Shown: positions 18,321 to 27,149 of the stretch, in pieces
How the letters are laid out: every line of letters begins with the position of its first letter
Numbering within the stretch: position 1 is the stretch's first letter
Assembly (NCBI GenBank): GCA_023426125.1
Contig: JAFABI010000056.1
Location: 1-64,000, forward strand
DNA: 64,000 bases
From: Bacillota bacterium
GTDB lineage: Bacteria; Bacillota; Clostridia; Acetivibrionales; DTU013
Reading direction: 5' to 3'
Program-made: the position numbers and the translations under genes
Notes under the pieces: model-generated
The model's input: the letters and a program-made list of their open reading frames with translations, nothing else
The model's database searches: none
What the model was told of the DNA's origin: nothing

Positions 18321-18367
18321 GGAAAGAATGTTTTTTGCAAATAATGAAAGTCGGAGGTTGATTACTT

Positions 18368-20242
18368 TTGGAAGACCCCTTACAACAAAAGAAGATTTCA
18401 ATCAAAAAACCTGAGCCTGCATCGGTCTTTGAATTCATTCTATGGCTTGCATTCCTTGGCGCTATACTGGTAAAATGCTACTATTTTCAATTTTCCACCA
18501 AATTGAACAGCAAACCTGTTTTTACGCCGTTTAATACAAATATGCTATTGGCGACCTTCACCTCGGTTTTGATTGTTATTGTCTTCGCAATAATCGTTTC
18601 CAATAAAAAAAGGCTTGTTCTTCTGCTCTTCATTAATGTCCTGGTTTCCCTGTTACTGTTTGGGGATACGCTGTACTTCCGGTATTATTACAATGCATTG
18701 TCCGTTCCCGTATTTTATCAGATCGGGTTGGTAGGCTCGATAACGGAAAGTATTTTAAATCTTGTCCGGATCAAGGACATCGTTTTTTTTATCGACATCC
18801 CCGTTGTCATTATCTGCATGTACCTTTACAAGCATGTATTCCATTTTAGGATAGAAAAAATCAAAATCGCAAAAAAGCTTGTCACCGCAGGAGTCGTCTT
18901 CGCCGTTGGTTTCGGCCTTTTTCAGTGGACCTACAGCAATTCCTCTCCCGGAGCCTTCCCCTATGACAACAACTATGTGTCCAACAGCCTGGGAGTACTT
19001 TATTTTCATTACTATGACATGAAAAAGTTTGCTGTGGACCATTTTTTCGCCGACAATTCATTGTCCGAAGAAGAGCGCGGTACAATCGACGTATACTATG
19101 AGGACAAGCAGCCTGCAGGAGAAAAATACCAAGGAGCCGCAAAAGGCAAAAACCTTATCGTGCTGCAGCTGGAATCCATTCAGCAATTTGTGATCAACCG
19201 GAAGTTCGACGGAAAGGAGCTCACTCCAAACCTGAACAGGTTTATTAATGACAGCGCATATTTTGAAAATTTTTATTATCAAACCGGCAATGGCAATACT
19301 TCAGACGCCGAATTCCTGACCAATACCTCGTTATATCCCATCAACCAGGGCGCCGTTTATTTCCGGTTTCCTTCCAATACATATGAATCAACCGCAAATT
19401 TGTTGAAGGAGCAGGGCTACGCCACCTATGTAGCCCATGCAAACAACCCCAGTTTCTGGAACAGGACCGAAATGTACAAATCCCTGGGCTTCGACACTTT
19501 TATCAGCAACAAGGACCTGGTGATTGACGAATACCGCGGTTGGGGCTTAAGCGACAAATCCTTTTTGAAGCAGGCGATGGAAAAGGTTGATACCTTCAGA
19601 CCTTTTTACGGATTTTTCATCACGTTATCCAGCCATCATCCCTTCAACTACTTTGACGATTATACGGGCTTTGACCCCGGAAAATACGAAGGTACCATCC
19701 TGGGCGATTATATGAAGGCCGTACACTATGTGGACGAAGCCCTGGGTGAATTTCTCAACGATTTGAAGCAAAGCGGGCTATATGACAATTCTGTCATTGT
19801 CATTTATGGAGACCATGCTGCCATGCAAAAGGACCAGGCGTATCTCCTGAACGATTTCATTGACTATCAGAATAACGAATTCAACTGGCTAACGCTTCAA
19901 AAAACACCTTGCTTCATCCGCTTCCCGGGTATGGACAATACCGGCGTGCAGAAAATCACTGCCGGTGAAATCGATATCCTTCCGACTGTTGCAAACCTGC
20001 TGGGCTTTGATGCCCCTCACGCCCTGGGCAAGGATCTTTTCAACACCGACAAGGGCTATGCTATCCTGCGCAACTCTGCTGTCATTACCGACGATTTTGT
20101 CTATACCGGCAACCTGAGTGGAAAAGTGTACGATCATGCCGGTACCTTGCTGGATAAAAAGGTTTATGCAGATGTAATCAAGGAATACCAGAAGCAGCTG
20201 GACATGTCGGATCTGATCGTGAAGAAGGACGGTCTTAAATAA
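18368..20242 (+). CDS. LTA synthase family sulfatase-like membrane enzyme
   Basis: Polyglycerolphosphate (lipoteichoic acid) synthase-like protein of 624 residues. Five hydrophobic segments lie in the first 190 residues, followed by an extracellular alkaline-phosphatase/sulfatase domain. The metal-binding Glu269 (QLESIQ), the nucleophile Thr311 (GNGNTSDAEF) and VIYGDHAAM are visible. The start is a TTG with GGAGG about ten bases upstream. Members of this family transfer glycerolphosphate from phosphatidylglycerol; the exact acceptor cannot be told from sequence. The downstream methyltransferase gene starts 17 bases later. Confidence 0.9.
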   Translation: MEDPLQQKKISIKKPEPASVFEFILWLAFLGAILVKCYYFQFSTKLNSKPVFTPFNTNMLLATFTSVLIVIVFAIIVSNKKRLVLLLFINVLVSLLLFGDTLYFRYYYNALSVPVFYQIGLVGSITESILNLVRIKDIVFFIDIPVVIICMYLYKHVFHFRIEKIKIAKKLVTAGVVFAVGFGLFQWTYSNSSPGAFPYDNNYVSNSLGVLYFHYYDMKKFAVDHFFADNSLSEEERGTIDVYYEDKQPAGEKYQGAAKGKNLIVLQLESIQQFVINRKFDGKELTPNLNRFINDSAYFENFYYQTGNGNTSDAEFLTNTSLYPINQGAVYFRFPSNTYESTANLLKEQGYATYVAHANNPSFWNRTEMYKSLGFDTFISNKDLVIDEYRGWGLSDKSFLKQAMEKVDTFRPFYGFFITLSSHHPFNYFDDYTGFDPGKYEGTILGDYMKAVHYVDEALGEFLNDLKQSGLYDNSVIVIYGDHAAMQKDQAYLLNDFIDYQNNEFNWLTLQKTPCFIRFPGMDNTGVQKITAGEIDILPTVANLLGFDAPHALGKDLFNTDKGYAILRNSAVITDDFVYTGNLSGKVYDHAGTLLDKKVYADVIKEYQKQLDMSDLIVKKDGLK

Positions 20243-20259
20243 AGATAAGGAGCAGTTTC

Positions 20260-21429
20260 ATGGCAAAAGCGATTCTTGCAAAAGGCAAGGAAAAAAGGAC
20301 GGAATACGGTCACCCATGGATCTACCGAAGTGATATTGACAACGTCGAGGGCAGCTGCAATCCCGGTGATATCGTTGATATTTACAGCAGCAGGAACAGG
20401 TTTCTCGGCAGAGGCTATATCAATCTCAAATCTCAGATTGCCATTCGCATCATGACCTATGCGCACGAAGAGATCGATTACGGGTTTCTTTACAACAGGA
20501 TAAAAAATGCCTGGGAATATAGAAAAAAGGTGGCCGACCCGCTCAGCTGCCGGGTCATCTTTGCCGAATCGGATTTTCTGCCTGCCCTGGTAGTGGATAA
20601 ATTCAATGATGTTCTGGTGGTCCAAACCACCTCTCTTGGGATCGAGAAATACAAAGCCTGGATCGTGGATATATTGAAGGATCTGATCAAACCGTCGGGG
20701 ATCTATGAAAGGAATGACATACCGGTACGCCGGCTTGAAGGCCTGGAAGAGATAAAAGGTTTTCTGTCCGGGGAATTTGATACCCGGGTGGAAATGACGG
20801 AAAACGGAATCAAATTTATGGTCGACGTGGAGAATGGGCAGAAAACCGGATATTTCCTCGATCAAAAGGAAAACCGCGCCGCTTTGAAACCCTTTGTAAA
20901 GGGTGTAAAGGTTCTTGACTGCTTCAGCCATACAGGCTCTTTCGCTTTGCATGCGGCATATTACGGCGCTTCAGAAGTACTGGGCATTGATATATCGGAG
21001 CATGCCGTGGATTTTGCCACCCGGAATGCACAGATAAACAAGCTTGACAGTACCTGCCGTTTTGAAGCCGCAAATACCTTTGACAGACTCAGGGAGTATG
21101 ACGACCGGAGAGAAAGATTTGATACCGTCATCCTTGACCCGCCAGCCTTCACAAAAACCAAAGGCGCGCTGGAAGGCGCCCTGAGAGGCTATAAGGAGAT
21201 CAACCTGAGGGCAATGAAAATCATTAACAGCGGAGGTTTTCTTGTAACCTGCTCCTGCTCGCATCATGTAGATCCCGAATTGTTTATGGACATCCTCTAC
21301 AGCGCAGCGATCGACTCAAAGCGAAAAGTAAGGCTGGTGGAATACCGCTCTCAGGCCAAGGACCATCCTGTTCTGCTTGCCTCGGAGGAGACGGAATACC
21401 TGAAATGCGCCATCCTTCAAGTGGTCTAG
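20260..21429 (+). CDS. Class I rRNA methyltransferase, RlmI/RlmK-like
   Basis: A 389-residue SAM-dependent RNA methyltransferase of the RlmI (YwbD/YccW) family, which methylates cytosine-5 in 23S rRNA. An N-terminal PUA domain (HPWIYRSDIDNVEG, residues 1-75) is followed by an EEHEH domain. The Rossmann methyltransferase then shows VLDCFSHTGSFALHA, LGIDIS, the catalytic motif VILDPPAFTK and the CSCSHH motif. Start ATG with AAGGAG upstream. It may be cotranscribed with the LTA synthase. Confidence 0.9.
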   Translation: MAKAILAKGKEKRTEYGHPWIYRSDIDNVEGSCNPGDIVDIYSSRNRFLGRGYINLKSQIAIRIMTYAHEEIDYGFLYNRIKNAWEYRKKVADPLSCRVIFAESDFLPALVVDKFNDVLVVQTTSLGIEKYKAWIVDILKDLIKPSGIYERNDIPVRRLEGLEEIKGFLSGEFDTRVEMTENGIKFMVDVENGQKTGYFLDQKENRAALKPFVKGVKVLDCFSHTGSFALHAAYYGASEVLGIDISEHAVDFATRNAQINKLDSTCRFEAANTFDRLREYDDRRERFDTVILDPPAFTKTKGALEGALRGYKEINLRAMKIINSGGFLVTCSCSHHVDPELFMDILYSAAIDSKRKVRLVEYRSQAKDHPVLLASEETEYLKCAILQVV

Positions 21430-21433
21430 TTTC

Positions 21434-21462
21434 AAGGGCAATCGATGATTGCCCTTATCCAT
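21434..21462 (+). terminator. Terminator after the RlmI-like gene
   Basis: GGGCAATC-GAT-GATTGCCC is a perfect 8-bp hairpin followed by a T-rich but interrupted tract, four bases after the stop. Confidence 0.6.
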
Positions 21463-21467
21463 TTATT

Positions 21468-21580
21468 CTGTAGCATAAACTTTATTAATTTATCGGCATT
21501 CATGCGTCTTTCAGAAATAGCGCCAAGGCTTCAAAGCGTTATTTCTGAAAGGATAATTCGGTTGTTTATGCTGTAGCATT
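21468..21580. repeat. Element D, large intergenic palindrome
   Basis: Inner arms CTTTCAGAAATAGCGC (21508) and GCGTTATTTCTGAAAG (21536) match at 15 of 16 positions. Outer arms GTAGCATAAAC and GTTTATGC with TAGC flank them. No open frame. It sits between two convergent genes. It could be a mobile palindrome or a bidirectional transcription-stop structure. Confidence 0.6.
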
Positions 21581-21600
21581 AGCAACAAGAAAATAATTAA

Positions 21601-22899
21601 TCAGTGTTCTATTTCAATCATCTCACTACCATATTTTTCGGCCAATCTCAAAATAGCAGACTTGCTTTCCCCCGCTTCATCCACCGCTGCCACGCCTGCA
21701 ATGCCTTTATATATCCGCAGCGCGTTTTCCAGTGCAACCGGGTTGGTTGTTTTCAAGATAAGGGGTTCTTTTATATAAGTCTGTGCAAGGTTGACGATTC
21801 CCGCCAGCCAGTCGTCCGCTCCGGCAGCGCCGGCATTGATCAAAACGGCATCGTATCCTTCCGTTGAGATGTCCAGCACCAGATCTTCAACATACGACAT
21901 ATCCTCCGTACCTGATCTGTCCGCCGATACATCAAGCTTTCCAACGGCTCCTGCCTTTAATCCGGAAACCGCAAAATGCCTGGTCCCTGAAGTGATTACG
22001 CCCTTCTCTCTCTTCTTGGCCGGAACTGCTTCCATTTTTCCTATCCTATCCTTAACCGCTTTAATATACTCGGGTGTCGTGCCGCAGCAGCCGCCCACCA
22101 GTCTTGCTCCGTATTTTACAAATTCAGCCGCCTGCGCTGCGAAGCTTTCCGCCGTTTCACGGTAACACGCCTTGCCGTCGACGACTTCAGGCAAGCCCGC
22201 ATTTGGCTTTACGCTTAAGCCGCCGCCCCCCGCGTCATGCATCTTTTTGACGATCTCCAGCATATGCCCGGCGCCAAAGGAACAATTTGCCCCCACCATA
22301 TCCGCTCCCAGGGACAAAAGTACCGACACGGCCACGAAAGGGTCATTTCCCATCAAGGTCCGTCCGTTGGATTCATAGGCCATGGAGCAGATCACCGGCA
22401 GATCCGAGTTTTCTTTTGCCGCAAGCACTGCGGCCCGCATTTCCGCCACGTCGGTAAAGGTTTCAAAATTGAGGAGGTCCACACCGCCGTCTGCTACGGC
22501 CTTTACCTGCTCTTTGAAGATTTCATAGGCCTTTTCAAAGGTTAACTCCCCGGAAGGCTCAAAAAGAATGCCGGTAGGCCCTATGGACGCGGCTACAAGC
22601 GTATCGTCTCCGGCTGTTTCCCTGGCCAGCCTGGCGCCCCAGTAATTTAATTCGTAGGTCTTATCTCCCAGCGAGTATTTCTCAAGCTGTATCCGGTTTC
22701 CAGTGAAGGTATTGGTCTGTATGACATCCGAACCGGCTTCCTTGTAATGCCTGTATATTTCCTTTACAGCAGCCTGATTCGTAATATTCCAGATTTCTCC
22801 GCATTCCCCGCCTTTCAAGCCCAGCTTCTGCAGCAGATAGCCTTTTGATCCGTCATAGATAAGAATTCTTTTTTCAATCGCTTTAAGAAAATCTCTCAT
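21601..22899 (-). CDS. Homocysteine S-methyltransferase family protein (MetH N-terminal type)
   Basis: 432 residues. Residues 1 to about 290 form the homocysteine S-methyltransferase barrel with the zinc cysteines in GANCSFGAG and GGCCGTTP. The remaining ~130 residues look like part of the pterin-binding barrel that follows it in MetH (LILKTTNPVALENALRIYKG), but the domain is shortened and no cobalamin domain is present. This fits the split or reduced methionine synthases of clostridia. A corrinoid partner is expected elsewhere. Start ATG with GGAGG seven bases upstream. Confidence 0.85.
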   Translation of the reverse strand: MRDFLKAIEKRILIYDGSKGYLLQKLGLKGGECGEIWNITNQAAVKEIYRHYKEAGSDVIQTNTFTGNRIQLEKYSLGDKTYELNYWGARLARETAGDDTLVAASIGPTGILFEPSGELTFEKAYEIFKEQVKAVADGGVDLLNFETFTDVAEMRAAVLAAKENSDLPVICSMAYESNGRTLMGNDPFVAVSVLLSLGADMVGANCSFGAGHMLEIVKKMHDAGGGGLSVKPNAGLPEVVDGKACYRETAESFAAQAAEFVKYGARLVGGCCGTTPEYIKAVKDRIGKMEAVPAKKREKGVITSGTRHFAVSGLKAGAVGKLDVSADRSGTEDMSYVEDLVLDISTEGYDAVLINAGAAGADDWLAGIVNLAQTYIKEPLILKTTNPVALENALRIYKGIAGVAAVDEAGESKSAILRLAEKYGSEMIEIEH

Positions 22900-22931
22900 T
22901 CCAATACCTCCAAAACCATTTTACTTCTATT

Positions 22932-22960
22932 ATTATACCATTATATTCATTCATATACAA
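22932..22960 (-). promoter_or_regulatory. Promoter of the homocysteine methyltransferase gene
   Basis: TTGTAT (22955-22960, minus strand), 17-base spacer, TATAAT (22932-22937). The leader is about 30 bases, too short for a SAM or cobalamin riboswitch, and none is seen in the 314-base gap up to degU. Confidence 0.65.
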
Positions 22961-23136
22961 TTAATTTCCGATAAAAACACCGGAACTCTCCCGCGTATTT
23001 TTTTGTGATATGCAAGAACCGGCGGAACTGCTAAAAAGCTGCTTTTTTTGATATGATATCTTTTTGGGTCGTTTTCATCTTTTTGCAGCCGTGATCGCAA
23101 ACTCTTCTATACACTAAATGTTTTACCGTCATCTTT

Positions 23137-23180
23137 CAAAAAAACCTGCATAGGAGGCTTTTTAAGCCCTATGCAGGTTT
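23137..23180 (-). terminator. degSU terminator
   Basis: Minus strand: AAACCTGCATAGG pairs with CCTATGCAGGTTT (13 bp) and is followed by a T-run. Placed 34 bases after the degU stop. Confidence 0.88.
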
Positions 23181-23213
23181 GGTCCGCCAAGGATTATGAA
23201 GACCGGTTCCCCA

Positions 23214-23867
23214 TCAGCTTTTCATGTTATGCTTAAAGGCATAAATGGCAGCCTGGGTCCTGTCGGATACCTCCAGCTTTTTAAATATGTTGGACACGTG
23301 ATTTTTGACTGTTTTCTCGCTGATATACAATTGCCTGGCTATTTCCTTGTTTATCATGCCTTCGGCGATAAGCTCCAGGACCTCGATCTCTCTGGATGTC
23401 AGATTGTTTTCATCGTTTTTTTCCTTTTCATGGAGCGTCACCCTGTTAAACTCCTTCACCAGTTCCTTGGTCATGTTGGGCTGTATATACGACTGTCCGT
23501 TGTAAACATTTCGAATCGCCTCCACCAGAACCGCCGGTTCCGCATCCTTCAGCACATACCCCTCGGCTCCCATTTGAAGGGTCTTGAAAAGATACTCCCT
23601 GTCTTCATGGATGGTAAGTACGATTACCTTGCTGGGCAGCTTTTCCTGCTTTATCTCCTTGATAGCCTGAAGGCCATTGGTTCCAGGCATATTTATATCC
23701 ATAAGAATTATGTCGGGCTTGAATTCCCTGGCAAGCCTGACGGCTTCATTACCGTTGGAAGCCTGCGCAGTTACGGTGATATCCTTCTCCAACTCCAGTA
23801 TCTGCTTCAGCCCCTGGCGTACCATTGAATGATCGTCTGCAATGAGTAAATTAATCTTATTGTTCAT
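23214..23867 (-). CDS. degU: NarL/FixJ-type response regulator (DegU-like)
   Basis: A 217-residue response regulator. The receiver domain has Asp11-Asp12 (ADDH), phospho-acceptor Asp57 (IILMDINMPG) and Lys in VIVLT...K. The C-terminal LuxR/GerE helix-turn-helix (SREIEVLELIAEGMINKEIA...EKTVKNHVSNIF) covers about residues 147-212. It overlaps the end of degS by 11 bases. Genes of this pair control degradative enzymes, biofilm and motility in Bacillus; clostridial targets are unknown. Confidence 0.93.
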   Translation of the reverse strand: MNNKINLLIADDHSMVRQGLKQILELEKDITVTAQASNGNEAVRLAREFKPDIILMDINMPGTNGLQAIKEIKQEKLPSKVIVLTIHEDREYLFKTLQMGAEGYVLKDAEPAVLVEAIRNVYNGQSYIQPNMTKELVKEFNRVTLHEKEKNDENNLTSREIEVLELIAEGMINKEIARQLYISEKTVKNHVSNIFKKLEVSDRTQAAIYAFKHNMKS

Positions 23868-25035
23868 TCGTATCCCCCTCTTCCTGAATAAAAGGTATTG
23901 CTATATTTAATCGAGTTCCTCGTCCCGGCTCGGAACTGATATTAAAAACTCCGCCCAGCAATTCGACCCTCTCTTTCATGCTGAACAGACCAAAACCGCC
24001 GCTCATATCATCCGTCCTGACCTTGAGCTTTTCGGTATCGAAACCTGCTCCATCGTCATATATGTAAAGCTTGAGGTTTTTTTCCAAAAATTCAAGGCTG
24101 ATGGACACACTTTTGGCTCCGGCATGCTTGATGATATTATTAATCGCTTCCTGCACAATTCTGAAAACCGTAAGGGAAATAACCGGTTTGATTTCATCTG
24201 AACTGCCTTTGGTCCTGAAAGATACCGAGATGCCGCTATCCTCCTGGAACGTCATAATGTAACGCTGCAAAGTAGGTACCAGTCCCAGGTCATCCAGTGA
24301 CATGGGACGGAGATTGTATATGATTTTTCTTACATCGTGCAAGCTTTCCCTTACAATCTTCTTGAGATTTTGCAGCTCCTCCCTTGCTTTCTCCAGATCA
24401 ACGTCAATCATTCTTTCACAGATTTCCGCTTTCAGCACCACATTGGACATCAATTGCGCAGGTCCGTCATGGATATCCCTTGCAACCCTTTGCCGCTCAT
24501 CCTCCTGGGCCTTGATGATTTTCAACCCCAGCAGCTGCCTTTGCTGCATATCTTCCAGCTGCGTACTGATCTCAAGAAGATCGCCGGTCAGGTAACCAAG
24601 TGCGGCGCCTACATGGGTGATAAGATTATCAGCTTTTTGTATTGTCTTGTATGAATCCTTTATTCGTATTTCCAGTTCATTTCTTCTCCGGATATATTGC
24701 TGCTCCTGCTCCCTCTTGACAGCAAGCTGTATACGTAGACTATCGGCTTTTTCATAAGCTTCCTTTAGCTCTTCTTGCGTATACTTGGAAAAATTCCTGT
24801 TTACCAGCATAAGCTTTCTTTTACTTTCCTTAAGCGCTTCCTCTATATTTTCGACCGCGGACATCAGCTCGCTCACGAGCCGTTTAAGGTTTTTAAGCTC
24901 TTCCTCCAGTTTCCTGCATTCTCTTCTTGCGCTGTCCGCTATGTCATAAATCTCTGTTTTGCTGTCATTGATTGCCTCGATGGCTTTCTTGATGATCCTG
25001 TCCAGCCGGGCTACATCAATTTTTATCCCTGCCAA
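23857..25035 (-). CDS. degS: Cytoplasmic sensor histidine kinase (DegS-like)
   Basis: About 392 residues without transmembrane segments. A long coiled-coil sensor region (about residues 25-180) precedes a HisKA_3 dimerisation domain whose phosphorylated His lies in RVARDIHDGPAQ, and a HATPase_c domain with a DDGAGFD-type N-box/G1 region and GFGLFSMKERV. The TTG start (MAGIKID) is preferred because AGGTGA lies five bases upstream; a GTG three codons earlier lacks a Shine-Dalgarno. Partner of the overlapping degU. Confidence 0.9.
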   Translation of the reverse strand: MAGIKIDVARLDRIIKKAIEAINDSKTEIYDIADSARRECRKLEEELKNLKRLVSELMSAVENIEEALKESKRKLMLVNRNFSKYTQEELKEAYEKADSLRIQLAVKREQEQQYIRRRNELEIRIKDSYKTIQKADNLITHVGAALGYLTGDLLEISTQLEDMQQRQLLGLKIIKAQEDERQRVARDIHDGPAQLMSNVVLKAEICERMIDVDLEKAREELQNLKKIVRESLHDVRKIIYNLRPMSLDDLGLVPTLQRYIMTFQEDSGISVSFRTKGSSDEIKPVISLTVFRIVQEAINNIIKHAGAKSVSISLEFLEKNLKLYIYDDGAGFDTEKLKVRTDDMSGGFGLFSMKERVELLGGVFNISSEPGRGTRLNIAIPFIQEEGDTNEQ

Positions 25036-25169
25036 TATATTCACCTACTGTTAGAGATTTGTCAACCGTTACTCCAGCAGAAACTACCGGTTTATCCTTG
25101 CAAAAAGAACGCGTTAAGGCGCTCGCAGTTATTTCCGTAAGATACAGGCAATGCGCTCCGTCTTTTAGG

Positions 25170-25304
25170 AGTACTGCAAATATTACTTCCCGTTTTTCTG
25201 AAAGTGTAGGTTGCATAGGCGAGCAGCAAATGCAAAGCATTTGTGACCAGCCCCGGCCGCAACTTTCAGAAACTTATACGGGAAGGTATATTTGCACCAG
25301 TACT
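25170..25304. repeat. Element A copy 1 (MITE-like)
   Basis: 135 bases bounded by AGTACT. The imperfect terminal inverted repeats are AGTACTGCAAATATTACTTC (left) and AGTACTGGTGCAAATATACC (right, reverse complement), each continuing into CCCGT...TTTCTGAAAGT. TA flanks both ends (TTTA/TTAA). The centre is the core module with CAAATGCAAAGCATTTG. It lies between degS and tRNA-Lys; the rest of that gap holds only the tRNA promoter. Confidence 0.85.
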
Positions 25305-25443
25305 TAATGAGGTTTCCGCTGCAGTACTTGCCAACTTTGTATTATTCTACATGGACCGGATTAAATCCTTTGGAATATTATGCCACAGACGATGATTATT
25401 GCAATTGCTATTATTTGGGCATAAAAAAGTTAGTAATTATCTG

Positions 25444-25472
25444 TTGACAAAAGGCAGCCGCACGATTATAAT
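25444..25472 (+). promoter_or_regulatory. tRNA-Lys promoter
   Basis: Perfect sigma-A promoter: TTGACA (25444-25449), 17-base spacer, TATAAT (25467-25472). The tRNA begins 21 bases downstream. Confidence 0.92.
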
Positions 25473-25493
25473 AGTTAAGTGTCCAAAAGATAT

Positions 25494-25569
25494 GCGCCAT
25501 TAGCTCAGTTGGTAGAGCAATTGACTCTTAATCAATGGGTCCTGGGTTCGAGTCCCCGATGGCGCACCA
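25494..25569 (+). tRNA. tRNA-Lys (anticodon CTT)
   Basis: Acceptor arms GCGCCAT/ATGGCGC are followed by A and an encoded CCA. The D-arm is GCTCAGTTGGTAGAGC and the anticodon stem ATTGA/TCAAT has loop CTCTTAA (anticodon CTT, reading AAG). The T-arm is TGGGTTCGAGTCCC. It is a single gene with its own promoter and terminator. Confidence 0.97.
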
Positions 25570-25574
25570 GTTAA

Positions 25575-25612
25575 AACAGCTTTTAAGAAAAAACTTAAAG
25601 GCTGTTTTTTTT
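25575..25612 (+). terminator. tRNA-Lys terminator
   Basis: AACAGCTTTTAAG pairs with CTTAAAGGCTGTT and is followed by a run of eight T. Confidence 0.9.
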
Positions 25613-25645
25613 ATGAATCCTTTGATCCATCAACAGCCCTTCATA

Positions 25646-25801
25646 TTACAACAGTTCAAGGATCAGAGCATCCAGTTTTCTGCTGAATTCCAGAACTTCA
25701 TGATGGTCAAGGCCATACACACTTAACAGGGAATACAATTCTTCCCGCAGCTGATCCACTCTCTTAATTTTTTCAGAGTTTTTCTCTAGATGACTCACCA
25801 T
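25646..25801 (-). CDS. Spo0E-like sporulation regulatory protein (51 aa)
   Basis: A short frame that is easily missed. The protein has 51 residues and contains the Spo0E family signature: a helical hairpin with HHEVLEFSRKLDALILELL, matching the SxxLDxLI pattern. In Bacillus, Spo0E-type phosphatases dephosphorylate Spo0A~P. The ATG is preceded by CACGGAGGTAGT; the next codon is GTG, seven bases from GGAGG, and is an alternative start. It is convergent with tRNA-Lys and unlinked to other sporulation genes. Confidence 0.85.
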   Translation of the reverse strand: MVSHLEKNSEKIKRVDQLREELYSLLSVYGLDHHEVLEFSRKLDALILELL

Positions 25802-25938
25802 ACTACCTCCGTGTAACCAAGACTGGCAATCCGTTAAGAAAATAATACCACTAATTAAAAGAAATTAATACAAAATAAATACAAAAAACAGCAAAGAATT
25901 TATCGCACGAATCGACAAACTTGTGCTTTTTTTGTTAT

Positions 25939-27006
25939 TTATTGTCTAATAATCTCCTCCAGCAAGGACAGGATCTTTTGGGTGCCATTTCCTATTTTGC
26001 TGTTTTTCATTGATTGAATGTAAGCGGCTCTGTTTGAATGGAGCTGGAAAATGCCTTGCAGCAAGGTGGCCGAATCCAGTTTTTCCTCCTGAAGCACCTT
26101 GCTGAAGCCCTGCTTTTCAAAGGATCCGGCATTGAGGATCTGGTCTCCGCGGCTTGCTGCTCTGGAAAGCGGTATCAGCAGGGCAGGTTTTTGCAGGGCC
26201 AGTATTTCAAACAGGGATGTAGCGCCAGCTCTGGATACGATAATATCCGCGGTGGCAAAAAGATGTGCCAGCTCGTTGTTTACATATTCAAATTGGCAGT
26301 AGCCGTTGATACCGGAGAACTCAGGCTTCACATTCCCCTTTCCGCATATGTGGCATACCTGGAAGGACTCCAGAAGGGTATGAATAGCGCCTCTCACCGC
26401 CTTGTTGATAGCTTCGGAGCCCTGGCTGCCTCCGATGACAAGAACGACAGGTTTCGTATTTTTAAAAGCGCATAGCTTTCTCCCCTGGGCCTTATCGCCT
26501 CCCAGAAGGCTTTCTCTTATGGGGATCCCGGTAAATACGGCTTTCTCCCGCGGGATGAAGCGTTCCGATTCCGGGAAGGTGTAGCATACTTTTCTTGCAA
26601 ACGGCATTGACAGCTTGTTGGTCAGGCCAGGCGTCATATCGGATTCATGTATCACCACCGGAATTCTTTTACACCAGGCCGCCCACACCACCGGACAGGA
26701 AACAAAGCCTCCCTTGCTGAAAACAATATCGGGCTTCAGCCTGCCCAACAGCAGAAAAGCCTGCCGAAAACCATCCACAACCCTGAAGGCATCCGTAAAA
26801 TTTTTAAGGTCAAAGTACCTTCTAAGCTTTCCTGTGCTGATGGAATAGTAGGAAATGCCTTCATTTTCAATCAGCTGCTTTTCAATTCCGCTTTTCGAGC
26901 CTGCATAGCCGATACGCCAGCCTTTTTCTTTTAATCCTGGAAGCAGTGCAATATTGGGGGTTACATGGCCTGAAGTGCCGCCGCCGGTTAAAACAATCGA
27001 TTTCAT
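25939..27006 (-). CDS. MurG-type UDP-GlcNAc:lipid I glycosyltransferase paralogue
   Basis: 355 residues of the MurG GT-B fold: the N-terminal loop TGGGTSGHVTPNIALL, a membrane-binding patch, and the C-terminal donor motif (IVSRAGATSLFEILALQKPALLIPL). The first motif reads GGTSGHVTPN where canonical MurG has GGTGGHIYP. It stands alone, outside the dcw cluster, as in lineages with a second MurG-like protein. It may be the only MurG or a paralogue; the window does not decide. The nearest dcw gene is the broken murA 10 kb away. Confidence 0.85.
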   Translation of the reverse strand: MKSIVLTGGGTSGHVTPNIALLPGLKEKGWRIGYAGSKSGIEKQLIENEGISYYSISTGKLRRYFDLKNFTDAFRVVDGFRQAFLLLGRLKPDIVFSKGGFVSCPVVWAAWCKRIPVVIHESDMTPGLTNKLSMPFARKVCYTFPESERFIPREKAVFTGIPIRESLLGGDKAQGRKLCAFKNTKPVVLVIGGSQGSEAINKAVRGAIHTLLESFQVCHICGKGNVKPEFSGINGYCQFEYVNNELAHLFATADIIVSRAGATSLFEILALQKPALLIPLSRAASRGDQILNAGSFEKQGFSKVLQEEKLDSATLLQGIFQLHSNRAAYIQSMKNSKIGNGTQKILSLLEEIIRQ

Positions 27007-27149
27007 GGGAATCTCCTTATTTTTCTATGATTACCAGTATAAAGTTTACCACCCCGGAACCGAATATTCAATACTTAAGCAAACTTAGAGCGCTGCTAAA
27101 AAATTATAGTACAGCATGAAAGAATGCGAACCGGCACATTGTCATAGTA

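Noticed and set aside
22900..23136. A SAM or cobalamin riboswitch before the homocysteine methyltransferase
   Set aside because: The predicted promoter leaves a leader of only about 30 bases, and no riboswitch-like helices or terminator were found in the gap.
25016..25240. A 74-codon frame ending inside degS
   Set aside because: Its N-terminal part is element A copy 1 and the rest overlaps the degS start. It reads somewhat protein-like (TASALTRSFCKDKPVVSAGV), so it might be a gene remnant, but there is no ribosome site and no recognisable family.
25495..25726. A plus-strand frame overlapping tRNA-Lys and its terminator
   Set aside because: It runs through the tRNA and lies opposite the Spo0E-like gene; it is a chance frame.
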